Below, in pieces: positions 26,990 through 36,789 of a stretch of 64,000 bases of DNA. The DNA is from an uncultured Arachnia sp. GTDB taxonomy: Bacteria > Actinomycetota > Actinomycetes > Propionibacteriales > Propionibacteriaceae. The notes beneath the pieces were generated by a model that saw only the letters and a list, made by a program, of their open reading frames with translations, was not told the DNA's origin and made no database searches. How positions within the stretch are numbered: position 1 is the stretch's first letter; each line of letters begins with the position of its first letter. The stretch spans positions 1 through 64,000 of the forward strand of contig CANLTJ010000010.1 of the NCBI GenBank assembly GCA_947493995.1, read 5' to 3'. The position numbers were made by a program, and so were the translations under genes.

Positions 26990-28402
26990 ATGCAGCATTT
27001 CGACGTGGCCGTCATTGGATCCGGCTCGGGCAACTCCCTCATCGACGAGCGATTCTCCGGCCTTCAGGTGGCCCTGATCGACGACAATGAGGAGTTCGGT
27101 GGCACATGCCTCAACAGGGGCTGCATCCCCACCAAAATGTTCGTCATGCCCGCCGACCATGCCGTCAGCCCGGAGGAAGCGGCTCGTCTGGGAGTGCAGC
27201 TTCGCTTCGAAGGCGCCGACTGGCCAGCCATTAGGGACCGGATCTTCGGCCGTATCGACCCCATCTCCCTGGGCGGTCTCGGGTATCGCGAACGCAGCGC
27301 GGAGGTCACCGTCTTCCGCAGTCATGCAAGTTTCGTCGATGCCCACACCCTGCAGGTGGGCGATACCCGGATCACGGCGGAGCAGATTGTCATCGCGACG
27401 GGCTCTCGGCCCCGACTGCTTGACGTGGACGTACCGGAGGATCTGCAGACGCGCATCCACACCTCTGACAGCATCATGCGGATCGATGAACTGCCCCGCA
27501 GACTCATCATCCTGGGAGCCGGATTCATCGCCGCCGAGTTCTCCCACATCTTCTCCGGCCTCGGCACCGATGTCACGGTCATCCAGCGATCCGAGGTGGT
27601 GCTGCGGGATGAGGACGAGGAGATCAGTGCGGCGTTCGCCGAGGCCCTGTCCGCGCGGGTGAATCTGCGGCTGAACCAGGAGGTGGACGTCGTCGAGCAC
27701 GGCGCCGACGGTGGGATCCAGGTGGTCACGACCGATCGCAACGGCGTCGAGTACGTCTACTTCGCCGACGCTGTTCTGGTGGCCACCGGTCGGATCCGGA
27801 ACTCCGACTCGCTCAATCTGGAGGCCGCCGGAGTGGAGGTGCTCAGGGACGGGCAGGTTCGCGTCGACGCCCAGCAGCGCACGAGCGTCCCGCACATCTG
27901 GGCGCTCGGGGATGTGTCGTCGGACTATCTCCTGAAACATGTGGCGAACGCGGAGATGCGCACGGTGCAGCACAATCTCGTGGCCGATGAGGGTGATCTC
28001 GTCACAACGGATCATCGCTATGTCCCGCACGCGGTGTTCTCACATCCGCAGATCGCCAGCGTTGGCGCCACCGAACAACAACTGCGTGAATGGGGAACAC
28101 CGTACGTGGCCGCGCGTCAGCGGTACTCCGACGTGGCCTATGGGTGGGCGCTGGAGGATGAGGGGCACTTCGTCAAGCTGCTGGCAGATCCCCGAAACTG
28201 GCGCCTGTTGGGTGCCCACATCATCGGACCACAGGCATCCACCCTGATCCAGCCGCTCATCCAGGGCATGAGCTTCGGCCAGAGCGTGCCGGACATGGCA
28301 CGCGGCCAGTACTGGATCCACCCGGCCCTGCCGGAGGTCATCGAGAACGCTCTGCTGAGCCTGCTGGAAACCCAGAAGCGTCAGATCCTTGACGCCGAGT
28401 GA
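26990..28402 (+). CDS. mtr: Mycothione reductase
   Basis: This 470-residue flavoprotein disulfide reductase keeps mycothiol reduced. 'VAVIGSGSGNSL' binds FAD, and the redox pair is in 'GGTCLNRGCIPTKMFV' (CxxxxC). The second nucleotide fold 'RLIILGAGFIAAEFSHIFS' and the C-terminal 'YWIHPALPEVIENALL' (His-Glu dyad) complete it. The short N-terminal 'GSGSGNSLID' marks mycothione reductase rather than lipoamide dehydrogenase. mshD at 37 kb supplies mycothiol synthesis. A palindromic repeat begins 26 bases after the stop. Confidence 0.95.
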   Translation: MQHFDVAVIGSGSGNSLIDERFSGLQVALIDDNEEFGGTCLNRGCIPTKMFVMPADHAVSPEEAARLGVQLRFEGADWPAIRDRIFGRIDPISLGGLGYRERSAEVTVFRSHASFVDAHTLQVGDTRITAEQIVIATGSRPRLLDVDVPEDLQTRIHTSDSIMRIDELPRRLIILGAGFIAAEFSHIFSGLGTDVTVIQRSEVVLRDEDEEISAAFAEALSARVNLRLNQEVDVVEHGADGGIQVVTTDRNGVEYVYFADAVLVATGRIRNSDSLNLEAAGVEVLRDGQVRVDAQQRTSVPHIWALGDVSSDYLLKHVANAEMRTVQHNLVADEGDLVTTDHRYVPHAVFSHPQIASVGATEQQLREWGTPYVAARQRYSDVAYGWALEDEGHFVKLLADPRNWRLLGAHIIGPQASTLIQPLIQGMSFGQSVPDMARGQYWIHPALPEVIENALLSLLETQKRQILDAE

Positions 28403-28427
28403 GGTGTGGTCGAGCGCGAACCATCAA

Positions 28428-28473
28428 AGAGTGGCCGATCGTGGTTGGACTACCAACCACAATCCTCCACTCT
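28428..28473. repeat. Palindromic repeat, copy 1
   Basis: The inner stem GTGGTTGG/CCAACCAC (28441-28448 and 28453-28460) closes an ACTA loop. The outer stem is AGAGTGG (28428-28434) with CCACTCT (28467-28473). No T-run follows, so it is not an ordinary terminator. Two relatives lie at 28909-28948 and 29478-29520. Confidence 0.75.
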
Positions 28474-28554
28474 CCAATCCCCGGAGCCAGCTGTGCAGCC
28501 CGACTTGCTTTCGCACGCCCGTACGTGGCGCCGAGTGTCAGTATCCTCGCTTTC

Positions 28555-28785
28555 ATGATGACTGAAACTCTGGAGGTGCGGGACATTCCGGGCACCGACG
28601 TCGCCGTGTTGCGCAAGCGCGCCTCCCCAAGCAAGATGTCGCTGTCGGCGTATGTCCGGGAGCTCATCCGGGAGGAGGCAGCGCGGCTCGACATGGAGGA
28701 GGCGCTGACCAAGATCGGCGCGCGCGAGAGGATCCCCGCCGAGGGTGAGCATGTCCGGTCCTACATCGAAGCTGGTCATCGGTAA
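28555..28785 (+). CDS. FitA/VapB-like ribbon-helix-helix antitoxin, orphan
   Basis: This 76-residue protein starts at ATG 28555, with a second ATG at 28558. The N-terminal 'TLEVRDIPGTDVAVLRKRAS' is the beta strand and first helix of the FitA-type ribbon-helix-helix fold, 'SLSAYVRELIREEAAR' is the second helix, and the tail would contact a toxin. Such proteins pair with a PIN-domain VapC encoded just downstream. No PIN-like frame follows; the next ~180 bases hold only a repeat. It may be a solitary survivor or a stand-alone regulator. Confidence 0.72.
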   Translation: MMTETLEVRDIPGTDVAVLRKRASPSKMSLSAYVRELIREEAARLDMEEALTKIGARERIPAEGEHVRSYIEAGHR

Positions 28786-28908
28786 CTGACCGTCGTCAAT
28801 GCGCGGCGGTGGGCCTGCTGTTGCACCAGTGTGGGCAAGCACATATCGACAGCGAACCGGGGTTCGTACGGCGCGGCCCGCACGGATCGGGAGTAATGCC
28901 CAATGGCA

Positions 28909-28948
28909 AAGTGCATTCGTGGTTGGAAGACCAACCATCAATGCACTT
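28909..28948. repeat. Palindromic repeat, copy 2
   Basis: The outer stem AAGTGCATT (28909-28917) pairs perfectly with AATGCACTT (28940-28948). The inner stem TGGTTGG/CCAACCA surrounds an AAGA loop. The core matches copy 1, but the outer arms differ while staying complementary, as expected if pairing itself is under selection. Confidence 0.75.
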
Positions 28949-28969
28949 CGCTGGCCACGGTCCTTCAAC

Positions 28970-29443
28970 TCAGCGTCGAAGCAGTCTGCGCATCACATAG
29001 TTCTGCAGTTCGACACCGCGGACGGGTGGGCGGCGCTCCTCGATGACGATGAAGCCCTGCGACTCGAAGAACGGTCGGGCCGTGATGCTGGCGTGCGTGA
29101 GAAGGGAGCTGGCTCCCAACCGAGCGGCTTCCGCCTTCACCCACCCCAGCAGTGCCGTCGCCACTCCACGTCTGCCGTGGGACGGGTGCACGAACAGCAT
29201 GTCGATGTAGCCTCCCTCGTCCACGTCGGTGAACCCGACGACGATGTCGTCAATGACGGCAACCGCCGTATTGCCTGCCATCCGTTTCGTCGTCCAGTCA
29301 CCAACGGTGATGTCCGGTGACGCCCAAGCGTTGATCTGCCCGGGTGAGTAATCAGCAGCCGCGGTAATCCGGATCGATGCGTAGAAAACTTCCCGGCTTG
29401 CCGCCGCATCTGATGCGAGGTGCGGGCGGACGACCAAATACAT
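28970..29443 (-). CDS. GNAT-family N-acetyltransferase
   Basis: This is a 157-residue single GNAT domain. 'GGYIDMLFVHPSHGRRGVATALLGW' (split here as strand 4 'YIDMLFVHPSHGRRG' plus helix) carries the acetyl-CoA loop R-R-G-V-A, and 'LTHASITARPFFESQGF' is the conserved C-terminal element. It resembles YjaB/ElaA-type small enzymes, and the substrate is unknown. It lies between repeat copies 2 and 3 and opposes the antitoxin gene. Confidence 0.85.
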   Translation of the reverse strand: MYLVVRPHLASDAAASREVFYASIRITAAADYSPGQINAWASPDITVGDWTTKRMAGNTAVAVIDDIVVGFTDVDEGGYIDMLFVHPSHGRRGVATALLGWVKAEAARLGASSLLTHASITARPFFESQGFIVIEERRPPVRGVELQNYVMRRLLRR

Positions 29444-29477
29444 GGGCTGAGGCTACTGGGTGCTTCCATTGGCCGGA

Positions 29478-29520
29478 AGAGTGGCGGATCGTGGTCGGAC
29501 TACCAGCCACAATCGGCCAC
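29478..29520. repeat. Palindromic repeat, copy 3
   Basis: This copy aligns with copy 1 along its whole length. The inner stem is GTGGTCGG with CCAGCCAC (one G-T wobble, one mismatch) around ACTA, and the outer stem is GTGGC (29481-29485) with GCCAC (29516-29520). It lies between the start of the GNAT gene and the 3' end of pstB, about 60 bases from the pstB stop. Confidence 0.65.
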
Positions 29521-29580
29521 AACCTCCAGCTGCCACGTCAGCGTCGGACATGGGAGGTCCTCTCATCTCGTGCGACGATC

Positions 29581-30360
29581 TCAGCCGAAGCGGCCGGTGA
29601 TGTAATCCTCGGTGGCCTTCTGGTCGGGGTTGTGGAAGATTTTCTCGGTGGAGGCCACCTCGACGAGTTCGCCCGGCCTGCCCTGCTCCTTCAGGTTGAA
29701 GAACGCCGTCTGGTCCGAGACCCGTGCAGCCTGTTGCATGTTGTGGGTCACGATGACGACGGTGTAGTCCTCCTTCAGCTGATGGATCAGGTCCTCGATG
29801 GCCAGCGTCGAGATGGGATCGAGCGCGGAGCAGGGCTCATCCATCAGCACCACATCCGGTGCGATGGCGATCGCCCGGGCGATACAGAGGCGCTGCTGCT
29901 GGCCACCGGAGAGACTTGAGCCCGGCCGCTCCAGACGATCCTTGACCTCCTTCCAGAGGTTGGCTGCCTTCAGGGATTTCTCCACGATCTCGTCGGCCTG
30001 CGAACCGGAGATCTTGGAATTGTTCAGGCGGACGCCCGCCAGGACGTTCTCCCTGATCGACATTGTGGGGAAGGGGTTGGGGCGCTGGAACACCATGCCC
30101 ACCTGCCGCCGCACCCGCACGGGATCCACGCTCGGCCCGTACAGATCCACGCCGTCCAACAGCACCTGACCGGTGGAGTAGGCGCCGTCAATCACTTCAT
30201 GCATCCGGTTCAGTGATCGCAACACCGTGGATTTACCACAGCCGGAGGAGCCGATGAAGGCTGTCACTGAGCGGGGGTGGATGGTCATGTTCACATCATG
30301 GACCGCGTGGAATTTGCCGTAATAGATGTCGAGATCTTTGATCTCGATTCGCTTTGACAT
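29581..30360 (-). CDS. pstB: Phosphate ABC transporter ATPase PstB
   Basis: This 259-residue ATPase powers high-affinity phosphate uptake. It has Walker A '[11 protein letters not shown]', the PstB-type signature '[16 protein letters not shown]', Walker B '[13 protein letters not shown]' and the switch His in 'VIVTHNM'. ATG at 30360 gives the canonical [15 protein letters not shown] start. It is last in the pstSCAB operon. No phoU follows, although phoU often does. Confidence 0.97.
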   Translation of the reverse strand: MSKRIEIKDLDIYYGKFHAVHDVNMTIHPRSVTAFIGSSGCGKSTVLRSLNRMHEVIDGAYSTGQVLLDGVDLYGPSVDPVRVRRQVGMVFQRPNPFPTMSIRENVLAGVRLNNSKISGSQADEIVEKSLKAANLWKEVKDRLERPGSSLSGGQQQRLCIARAIAIAPDVVLMDEPCSALDPISTLAIEDLIHQLKEDYTVVIVTHNMQQAARVSDQTAFFNLKEQGRPGELVEVASTEKIFHNPDQKATEDYITGRFG

Positions 30361-30382
30361 CGCTTTCTGCTTTCTTGGTTCG

Positions 30383-31468
30383 TTAGCGGCCGGGCTTGGG
30401 GGCAAATTTCCATGCGATGAGGCGGCCCAACAGGTTCAGCAACATCACCATGAGAATCAGTGTCAGTGCACCGGCCCAAGCGCGAGCGTGGTATGGATCC
30501 TGCGGGATGCCCGGGGTGACATACTGGTAGTACACGAATACCGGCAGCGTGGCCATGGGTGCGTCGAACGGGTTGGTGTTCAATGATGGGTTCATACCAG
30601 CCGTCACCAACAAGGGGGCCGTCTCTCCGATGATGCGGGCGATTGCCAACACCACGCCCGTGATGATGCCCGCCAGGGATGTCGGCAGCACCACACGGAC
30701 AATCGTGCGCCATTTTGGCACTCCCAGCGCGTAGGAGGCCTCGCGCAGTTCGTTGGGTACCAGGCGCAGCATCTCCTCGGTGGAGCGCACCACAGTGGGA
30801 ATCATCAGGACACTGAGCGCGACGGCGCCAGCGACCCCCACCTTTGTCCCGGGTCCGAAGATCATGGCGAAAAGGGTGTAGGCGAACAGACCCGCGACGA
30901 TGGACGGGATTCCTGTCATGACGTCAACGAAGAATCGGATGGCCGATGCGAGCTTGTGCCGCGAACCGTATTCCACCAGGTAAATGGCGGTCATGAGCCC
31001 GATGGGCACCGAGATCAGCGTGGCCATGCCGGTGATGATGAGGGTGCCCCAGATGGCGTGGACTGCGCCTCCTCCATCGCCGATGACATTGCGCATCGAG
31101 TAGGTGAAGAATTGCAGGTCGAAGCGCTCGATGCCGCTCGCCAGGGTGCCCCACGCGAGGGACAGCAACGGGGCCAGCGCCAAGATGAAGAAGCCGGTGA
31201 CGATGTGTGCGGCGAGACGGTCCTTGGCCTGTCGGCGCCCCTCAACGCTGGCGGAGAGCGCGAAGCTTGCCATCAGGAACAACAGGGCGGCGGTGATTGA
31301 AATGGATACGAAGCCGCCCACGCCCACAAGGGAAAGCACCGCGGCGGAGATGACGAGGGAGATCACCAGCAAGGCGGCCTCGGTGAATCTTGGTAATTTC
31401 CCGGCGGTGAGCGGGTTGACGTGCGTCATGTCGCCTGGCTGCGACGGCAGTTTTAATGAAGTGCTCAT
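30383..31468 (-). CDS. pstA: Phosphate ABC transporter permease PstA
   Basis: This 361-residue permease starts at ATG 31468, sharing one base with the pstC stop (TGATG). It has two N-terminal hydrophobic segments absent from short PstA proteins, then the six-helix permease core with 'AIYLVEYG', '[17 protein letters not shown]' and the EAA-like loop '[20 protein letters not shown]' contacting PstB. Confidence 0.95.
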   Translation of the reverse strand: MSTSLKLPSQPGDMTHVNPLTAGKLPRFTEAALLVISLVISAAVLSLVGVGGFVSISITAALLFLMASFALSASVEGRRQAKDRLAAHIVTGFFILALAPLLSLAWGTLASGIERFDLQFFTYSMRNVIGDGGGAVHAIWGTLIITGMATLISVPIGLMTAIYLVEYGSRHKLASAIRFFVDVMTGIPSIVAGLFAYTLFAMIFGPGTKVGVAGAVALSVLMIPTVVRSTEEMLRLVPNELREASYALGVPKWRTIVRVVLPTSLAGIITGVVLAIARIIGETAPLLVTAGMNPSLNTNPFDAPMATLPVFVYYQYVTPGIPQDPYHARAWAGALTLILMVMLLNLLGRLIAWKFAPKPGR

Positions 31469-32430
31469 CAGTTGGCGCCCGAGAAGTCCTTGCGCCGGGC
31501 GATGACCCAGCGTGCCGCCATGTTGACGGCGAGTGTGATGACGAACAGCACCAAGCCGGTGGCTATCAGCTGGTTGACGCCCAGCTGATAGGCCTCTGGA
31601 AACGACAGGGCGATATTGGCGGCGATCGTATTCGGGTTGCTGGAGGTGAGGAGATGGATGTTGATGACCGAAGCCGGCGACAATACCATCGCCACCGCCA
31701 TGGTCTCCCCCAGCGCGCGTCCGAGCCCCAGCATGCACCCCGACACAATGCCCGGCATGCCGTAAGGGAACACCGCTTGGCGGATCATCTCCCAGCGTGT
31801 GGCCCCCAGGGCGAGGGCGGCTTCCTCATGGAGCTTAGGGGTCTGTCCAAACACCTCTCTGCAGATGGCTGTGATGATGGGCAGCACCATGACCGCCAGC
31901 ACCAGAGCCGCGGTCAGTATGGTGCGCCCCGTTCCCGAGACGGGACCGGCGAAGAGCGGAATCCATCCCAAGTTCGCGTTCAGCCAGACGTATAACGGTC
32001 GCATCAGCGGGGCCAGCACGTTGATGCCCCACAGCCCGAATACCACGGATGGCACCGCGGCCAGCAGGTCAATGATGTAGCCGAAGAACTGTCGCACCCG
32101 TTTCGGTGCGTAGTGCGTGAGGAACAGGGCAATGCCGACAGACACTGGCACCGCGAACACCATGGCCAGCGCGGCGGCCCACACCGTTCCGAAGGCGTAG
32201 GGGGCGACGTAGGACCAGAACTCGCCGAATGGTAGATCGGCGGCATCAGCTGTCAGAGCAGGGATGGACATTCCAACAAGGAACGCCGCCACTGCGGCCA
32301 GCAAGGCCAGAATCGTGATTCCGGAGCCTGTCGAGAATCCTTTGAAGAGAGTGTCCCCGAAGTGTTTGGCGCTACGGCGCAGCCCGCTGGCGGTACCTTC
32401 GCGTGTTTCCGCGTTAATCTCGGCGGTCAT
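31468..32430 (-). CDS. pstC: Phosphate ABC transporter permease PstC
   Basis: This is a 320-residue permease. ATG at 32430 is preferred because AGGAG lies 4 bases upstream; an in-frame ATG at 32445 would add five residues. It has six membrane helices, 'PVSVGIALFLTHYAP', 'AAVPSVVFGLWGINVLAP' and the ATPase-contact loop 'EEAALALGATRWEMIRQAV'. It forms the phosphate channel with PstA. Confidence 0.95.
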   Translation of the reverse strand: MTAEINAETREGTASGLRRSAKHFGDTLFKGFSTGSGITILALLAAVAAFLVGMSIPALTADAADLPFGEFWSYVAPYAFGTVWAAALAMVFAVPVSVGIALFLTHYAPKRVRQFFGYIIDLLAAVPSVVFGLWGINVLAPLMRPLYVWLNANLGWIPLFAGPVSGTGRTILTAALVLAVMVLPIITAICREVFGQTPKLHEEAALALGATRWEMIRQAVFPYGMPGIVSGCMLGLGRALGETMAVAMVLSPASVINIHLLTSSNPNTIAANIALSFPEAYQLGVNQLIATGLVLFVITLAVNMAARWVIARRKDFSGAN

Positions 32431-32493
32431 GGTGCTCCTGGTCATGGGGCGAACCGGCCCTTTCCCCGGCGGGTGCCGACGGAGTGGCGCCGT

Positions 32494-32528
32494 CCGCGAC
32501 CGTCCCAGTTTGCCCGGGACGGTCGCGG
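32494..32528 (-). terminator. Hairpin between pstS and pstC
   Basis: A perfect 13-bp stem, CCGCGACCGTCCC (32494-32506) with GGGACGGTCGCGG (32516-32528), has a 9-base loop and lies just after pstS. It has no U-run, so it is more likely a partial terminator or an mRNA-stabilising hairpin that keeps pstS expression above that of the permease genes, a common arrangement in binding-protein operons. Confidence 0.6.
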
Positions 32529-32550
32529 TCAACCAAAACGTGTATCGAAA

Positions 32551-33645
32551 TCACGTGATCGAGTCGATGGCGGCCTGCACCTTCTCTCGCAGTGCGTCCG
32601 ACAGCGGGGCCGAACCGGCGCCGTCCGCAGCCACTTGCTGGCCCTCCTCGGAGGCGATGTAGCTGAGATAGGTCCTCACCAGTTCCGCGTTGTCGCCATC
32701 CTGGTACTCGGTGCAGGCTAGGACGTAGGAGACGAGGACGACGGGGTATCCCGCGGCTTCGTAGTCCAGCGCGAGGGCGAGGTCGTGTTCGTCTCGACCT
32801 TCCTCGACGGGCGAGGCCTCGACGGCGGTAGCGGCAGCTTCCTCCGAAGGTGGCTGGAAGGCGCCCTCGGCGCCGATCATCGCGGTGGAGGTATCACCGG
32901 CCTGGGAGGCGTCGGCGTAGCCGATGGTGCCAACTCCACTGTTCACGGCGGAGATGACTCCTGATGTGCCCTTCGCTGCCTCCCCGCCCGAATAGGGCCA
33001 GGTGCCGTCGGGCTCGGCGTCCCACACGCTATCCGCAGCGCTGCCCAGGTAGGTGGTGAAGTTCTCCGTGGTGCCGGAGTCATCCGAGCGGTGCACGGCG
33101 GTGATCGTCATGTCGGGCAGGGTGGTGTCAGGGTTGAGTTCGGCGATCTGTGGGTCCGACCAGTTGGTGACGTCGCCCTTGAAGATTGCCGCCAGCAGGT
33201 CGGGTGTGAGATTGAGATTGTCGACCCCATCAATGTTGAACACCACGGCAATGGGGGAGATGTAGACGGGGAGATTAAGGGCTTTGGCTCCGTTGGCGCA
33301 GCTGTTGAAGGCACCGGCGACGTTCTCCTCGAGTGTGAAGGCCCGGTCGGAACCCGCGAAATCCGCGCCGCCGCCCATAAAGGCATCCCGCCCGGCGCCG
33401 GAACCCTCGGGGGCATAGAGGACAGTGACACCGGGATTGGACGTCTGGAACTGGGCGATCCAGCTCTCCTGCGCCACGGCCATGGCCGAGGAGCCCATGC
33501 CATTAAGTGTGCCGCTGAGTACAGCGTTCTCGCCTGCGCCCGTTGAGGTACTGGTTTCGGAGCTCTCGGGCGCCTCGTTCGCGGCACAGGCCGTGAGGAG
33601 GAGTGCCGTCCCCAGTCCCAGGGCGGCGGTCAATCGCAACTTCAT
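32551..33645 (-). CDS. pstS: Phosphate-binding lipoprotein PstS
   Basis: This 364-residue lipoprotein captures phosphate outside the membrane and hands it to PstCA. The signal peptide ends in a lipobox 'ALLLTACAAN', with Cys 20 lipidated. Phosphate-contact segments are 'GMGSSAMAV', 'PEGSGAGRDAFMGGGADFAGSD' (split around two loops) and 'VHRSDDSGTTENF'. The start is ATG 33645 with GAAGGGACCAC upstream. It is the first gene of the operon, behind a PHO-box-like repeat. Confidence 0.96.
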   Translation of the reverse strand: MKLRLTAALGLGTALLLTACAANEAPESSETSTSTGAGENAVLSGTLNGMGSSAMAVAQESWIAQFQTSNPGVTVLYAPEGSGAGRDAFMGGGADFAGSDRAFTLEENVAGAFNSCANGAKALNLPVYISPIAVVFNIDGVDNLNLTPDLLAAIFKGDVTNWSDPQIAELNPDTTLPDMTITAVHRSDDSGTTENFTTYLGSAADSVWDAEPDGTWPYSGGEAAKGTSGVISAVNSGVGTIGYADASQAGDTSTAMIGAEGAFQPPSEEAAATAVEASPVEEGRDEHDLALALDYEAAGYPVVLVSYVLACTEYQDGDNAELVRTYLSYIASEEGQQVAADGAGSAPLSDALREKVQAAIDSIT

Positions 33646-33760
33646 TGTGGTCCCTTCCAAGACTTGGCGAAGTTCTGGTGTGCGGGCCGGGATGAGGCCC
33701 CGCGTTGTGCTTCCCACATCCCAGAAACTACGGAGCCAAGGTGACGTGTTGGTGGGGCGC

Positions 33761-33782
33761 CGGGTGAACAGCGGGTGAACAG
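33761..33782 (-). promoter_or_regulatory. PHO box (PhoP operator) for pstSCAB
   Basis: On the - strand the 11-mer CTGTTCACCCG is repeated twice in tandem without a single mismatch. Direct 11-bp units of GTTCACC type are the PhoP-binding elements of Streptomyces and relatives. It lies 115 bases upstream of pstS. A TAGTTT (33730-33725) could serve as -10, placing the repeat just upstream of the -35. Phosphate-starvation control by PhoRP is inferred. Confidence 0.75.
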
Positions 33783-33797
33783 GTCCGTGGGCGGCGC

Positions 33798-34673
33798 TCA
33801 GATGGTGGGTTTGAACACCTCGGAGCGGATCAGCTGCCCCCCAACATCGAAATTCAGAGCGACGGCTTCGGCGACCACCATGGGTTTGGGCTCCATCTCC
33901 AGACCCTCATACATGGCGGGGATCACGGGACGATGGCCGCAGATGGCGGTGGGACGGTCCAGATTGTCCTTCAGCTCGGTCATGAATCGTCCCACCCGCT
34001 TCGGGTGCTTGGTGCCCTCCTCCTCCGTCAGGATGTCCACCTTGCGGATGGACAGGCGCCGGGACTCGGCGAAGGGCTCCAACGTCTGCACGCATCGGGT
34101 CGATGACGAGCTGACCAACCGTTCGATGCAGAATGCGTCCAGCAGGTCCGTGAGTTTCTTTGCCTGTTTGCGGCCGCGTCCACCCAGCCGGCGACGCTGA
34201 TCCGGTCCTGACCAGTCCTTGCGCTGCATCGCCTTGCCGTGGCGCACGAGCATCAGGACGTTCGTGGAGGGCAGGTCGATGGCGGCGGACACCACCTCTC
34301 GGTCAGCGTCGTAGGTGAGTCTGCCCAGTGCATCCTCGACGGTGAACCACTTGACCTTCTGCACCTCCTTGTCCGGCTTGCGGGGCCGCTGTTCCACCAC
34401 ACTCGCCCGCCAGTAGTGCGTGGCCTTCACCCCCTTGGAAACGGTGTACTTCTGTGTGGGGAGCCGGAGATCCAGGCAGGCCGTCACACCGGTCTCCTCA
34501 CGGATTTCGCGGATGGCCGTTTCAGGGAGCAACTCGTCACTGAGTCCCTTGCCCTTGGGCAGTGACCAGTCGTCGTAGCTCTCTCGATGTATCAGCAGAA
34601 CCTGTTGGCCCTTGTTGTGATGCGTGCGCAGCACCACTCCGCCAGCGGCGACGACGGCAGGCTTCTTGCTCAT
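33798..34673 (-). CDS. mutT1: MutT1-type NUDIX hydrolase with histidine phosphatase domain
   Basis: This 291-residue two-domain protein carries the NUDIX box in residues 1-130: '[23 protein letters not shown]' matches Gx5Ex5UxREUxEExGU (written here as one motif at about 41-63). Residues ~138-285 form a histidine phosphatase, with '[10 protein letters not shown]' (RHG) and '[10 protein letters not shown]'. Mycobacterial MutT1, also next to ppk, removes 8-oxo-dGTP and Ap4A-type nucleotides. Its ATG overlaps the ppk stop by 4 nt. Confidence 0.9.
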   Translation of the reverse strand: MSKKPAVVAAGGVVLRTHHNKGQQVLLIHRESYDDWSLPKGKGLSDELLPETAIREIREETGVTACLDLRLPTQKYTVSKGVKATHYWRASVVEQRPRKPDKEVQKVKWFTVEDALGRLTYDADREVVSAAIDLPSTNVLMLVRHGKAMQRKDWSGPDQRRRLGGRGRKQAKKLTDLLDAFCIERLVSSSSTRCVQTLEPFAESRRLSIRKVDILTEEEGTKHPKRVGRFMTELKDNLDRPTAICGHRPVIPAMYEGLEMEPKPMVVAEAVALNFDVGGQLIRSEVFKPTI

Positions 34674-36781
34674 CGGTTGCGACGCTGTCTGGACTGGCGG
34701 ATGAGATCCTCCTGCAGATCAGTGAGTGGGTTGCCGTCCTCGTCGGTGGTGTGGGCGGTCCAGGTGTCATCGACCAGTTCCCAGTGGACGACATCCGGCG
34801 CGAACGCAAGATCAAACAACTCCTCGATCTGTTGAACATGAGTGGGGTTCCCGAGCGACACAATGGCTTCGACACGGCGGTCAAGGTTGCGGTGCATCAT
34901 GTCCGCGGAGCCGATTCCGACTATCGGCGTCCCGGCACCGGCGAACCAGAACAGACGGGAGTGCTCAAGGAATCGTCCCAGTATGGAGCGGACGCGGATG
35001 TTGTCGCTCAGCCCGGGGACGCCGGGCCGGATGGTGCAGATGCCGCGCACCCAGACGTCGACGGGCACCCCGGCCTGGGAGGCCCGGTAGAGCGCATCGA
35101 TCAGGGCCTCGTCCACCGCGGAATTCACCTTGATGCGAATACCGGCGGGCAGCCCGGCGCGGTGGTTCTCCACCTCACGTGAGATGAGCTCCAGCAGACC
35201 CGATCTGATGCCGTGGGGGGCCACCAGCAGGCGCCGGTAGTTCGTCTCATGCGTCATGCCCGAGAGGTGGTTGAACAGCCTGGCGACGTCGTCGGTGATG
35301 ATGGGATTGCTGGTCAACAACCCCATGTCCTCGTACAGGCGGGCCGTCTTGGGGTTGTAGTTGCCGGTGCCGATGTGGGCGTAGCGTCGCAGGCTGCCGT
35401 CGCTCTCCTTCCGGACAACCAGCGCCAGCTTGCAGTGCGTCTTGAGTCCCACCATCCCGTAGACGACGTGCACGCCGGCCTTCTCCAGCACCCGGGCGAA
35501 ACCGATGTTGGCCTGCTCATCGAAGCGGGCCTTGATCTCCACCACCGCCAGCACCTGCTTGCCCGTGGCGGCGGCTTCAATCAGGGCGTCGATAATGGGG
35601 GAGTCTCCGGATGTCCGGTAGAGGGTCTGCTTGATGGCCAGCACGTCGGGATCTGTGGCGGCCTGTTCGATGAAGCGCTGCACCGAGGTGGCGAAGGAGT
35701 CATAGGGGTGCTGGACCAAGACGTCGCGCTTCTTCAGTGCCTTGAACATGTCTGCCGGCCGGGCGCTCTCAACCTCCGCGAGATCGGGGTGGGTGATGGG
35801 CAGGAAGTTGGGGTACTTGAGATCCTCGCGGGGGATGTCCTCCAGCGCGAAGAGTCCGGAGAGATCCAGCGGGGAGGGGAGGCGGAACACCTCGGCGTCG
35901 GAGACGTCGAGTTCAGTGATGATGCGCGAGATCATGGCGTCGTCCGTGTCGTCCTCCACCTCGAGGCGCACCGGAGGCCTGCCGATCCTGCGTCGCAGCA
36001 GCTCCTTCTCCAGCGCGAAGAGAAGGTTCTCGGCGTCGTCCTCCTCCACCTCGATGTCCTCGTTGCGCGTAACGCGGAACGTGGTGTGACTGATCACCTC
36101 CATGCCGGTGAAGAGTTGACCCAGATGCCGGGCTATGACTTCTTCCAGCGGAAGGAATCGTCCCTCGGCGAGTTTGACGAAACGGGCCAGCACCGGGGGT
36201 ACTTTCACGCGGGCGAACTGTCGCCCTCCCGTGGCGGGGTTGCGGAGGATCACAGCGAGGTTGATCGAGAGGCCGGAGATGTACGGGAAGGGGTGTGACG
36301 GGTCCACCGCCAGCGGGGTCAGGACCGGGAAGACCCGTTCCGCGAACAGGGTGCGCATCTCATCCTTCTCCGCGGCGGTCAATTCCGCCCAGCGAAGAAT
36401 CTCGATGCCTTCCTCGCGCAGGGAGGGCCGGACATCCTCCTGGAAGACCCGTGACTGCTCGGTCACCAGTTCGGCCGTGCGCTGCAGGATGGAGTCATGC
36501 ACCTCGCCGGGCATCTGGCCGGTGACGCTCGGGACGGCGACGCCAGCGGCGATGCGTCGTTTCAGGCCGGCGACGCGCACCATGAAGAACTCGTCGAGGT
36601 TGTTGGAGAATATGGCCAGAAACTTTGCGCGTTCGATCAAGGGGATGCGGGTGGAGTCCCGCGCCAGATCGAGCACGCGTTTGTTGAACTCCAGCCACTG
36701 CATCTCGCGGTCCGAATACCGGTCTGCGGGAAGGGGCTCCTCCAGCTGCTCGTGGTCCTGCTCGATGTGCTCCACGGCCAT
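34670..36781 (-). CDS. ppk1: Polyphosphate kinase 1
   Basis: This 703-residue enzyme makes polyphosphate from ATP reversibly. ATG 36781 is chosen for the GAGGG site 5 bases upstream; the TTG at 36793 is rejected. It has an N-terminal helical domain ('[14 protein letters not shown]', '[19 protein letters not shown]'), '[17 protein letters not shown]', the autophosphorylated His region '[13 protein letters not shown]' and a second His in '[14 protein letters not shown]'. The length matches the family. Linkage to mutT1 and nearness to pst suggest coordinated phosphate storage. Confidence 0.97.
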   Translation of the reverse strand: MAVEHIEQDHEQLEEPLPADRYSDREMQWLEFNKRVLDLARDSTRIPLIERAKFLAIFSNNLDEFFMVRVAGLKRRIAAGVAVPSVTGQMPGEVHDSILQRTAELVTEQSRVFQEDVRPSLREEGIEILRWAELTAAEKDEMRTLFAERVFPVLTPLAVDPSHPFPYISGLSINLAVILRNPATGGRQFARVKVPPVLARFVKLAEGRFLPLEEVIARHLGQLFTGMEVISHTTFRVTRNEDIEVEEDDAENLLFALEKELLRRRIGRPPVRLEVEDDTDDAMISRIITELDVSDAEVFRLPSPLDLSGLFALEDIPREDLKYPNFLPITHPDLAEVESARPADMFKALKKRDVLVQHPYDSFATSVQRFIEQAATDPDVLAIKQTLYRTSGDSPIIDALIEAAATGKQVLAVVEIKARFDEQANIGFARVLEKAGVHVVYGMVGLKTHCKLALVVRKESDGSLRRYAHIGTGNYNPKTARLYEDMGLLTSNPIITDDVARLFNHLSGMTHETNYRRLLVAPHGIRSGLLELISREVENHRAGLPAGIRIKVNSAVDEALIDALYRASQAGVPVDVWVRGICTIRPGVPGLSDNIRVRSILGRFLEHSRLFWFAGAGTPIVGIGSADMMHRNLDRRVEAIVSLGNPTHVQQIEELFDLAFAPDVVHWELVDDTWTAHTTDEDGNPLTDLQEDLIRQSRQRRNR

Positions 36782-36789
36782 GAGATCCC

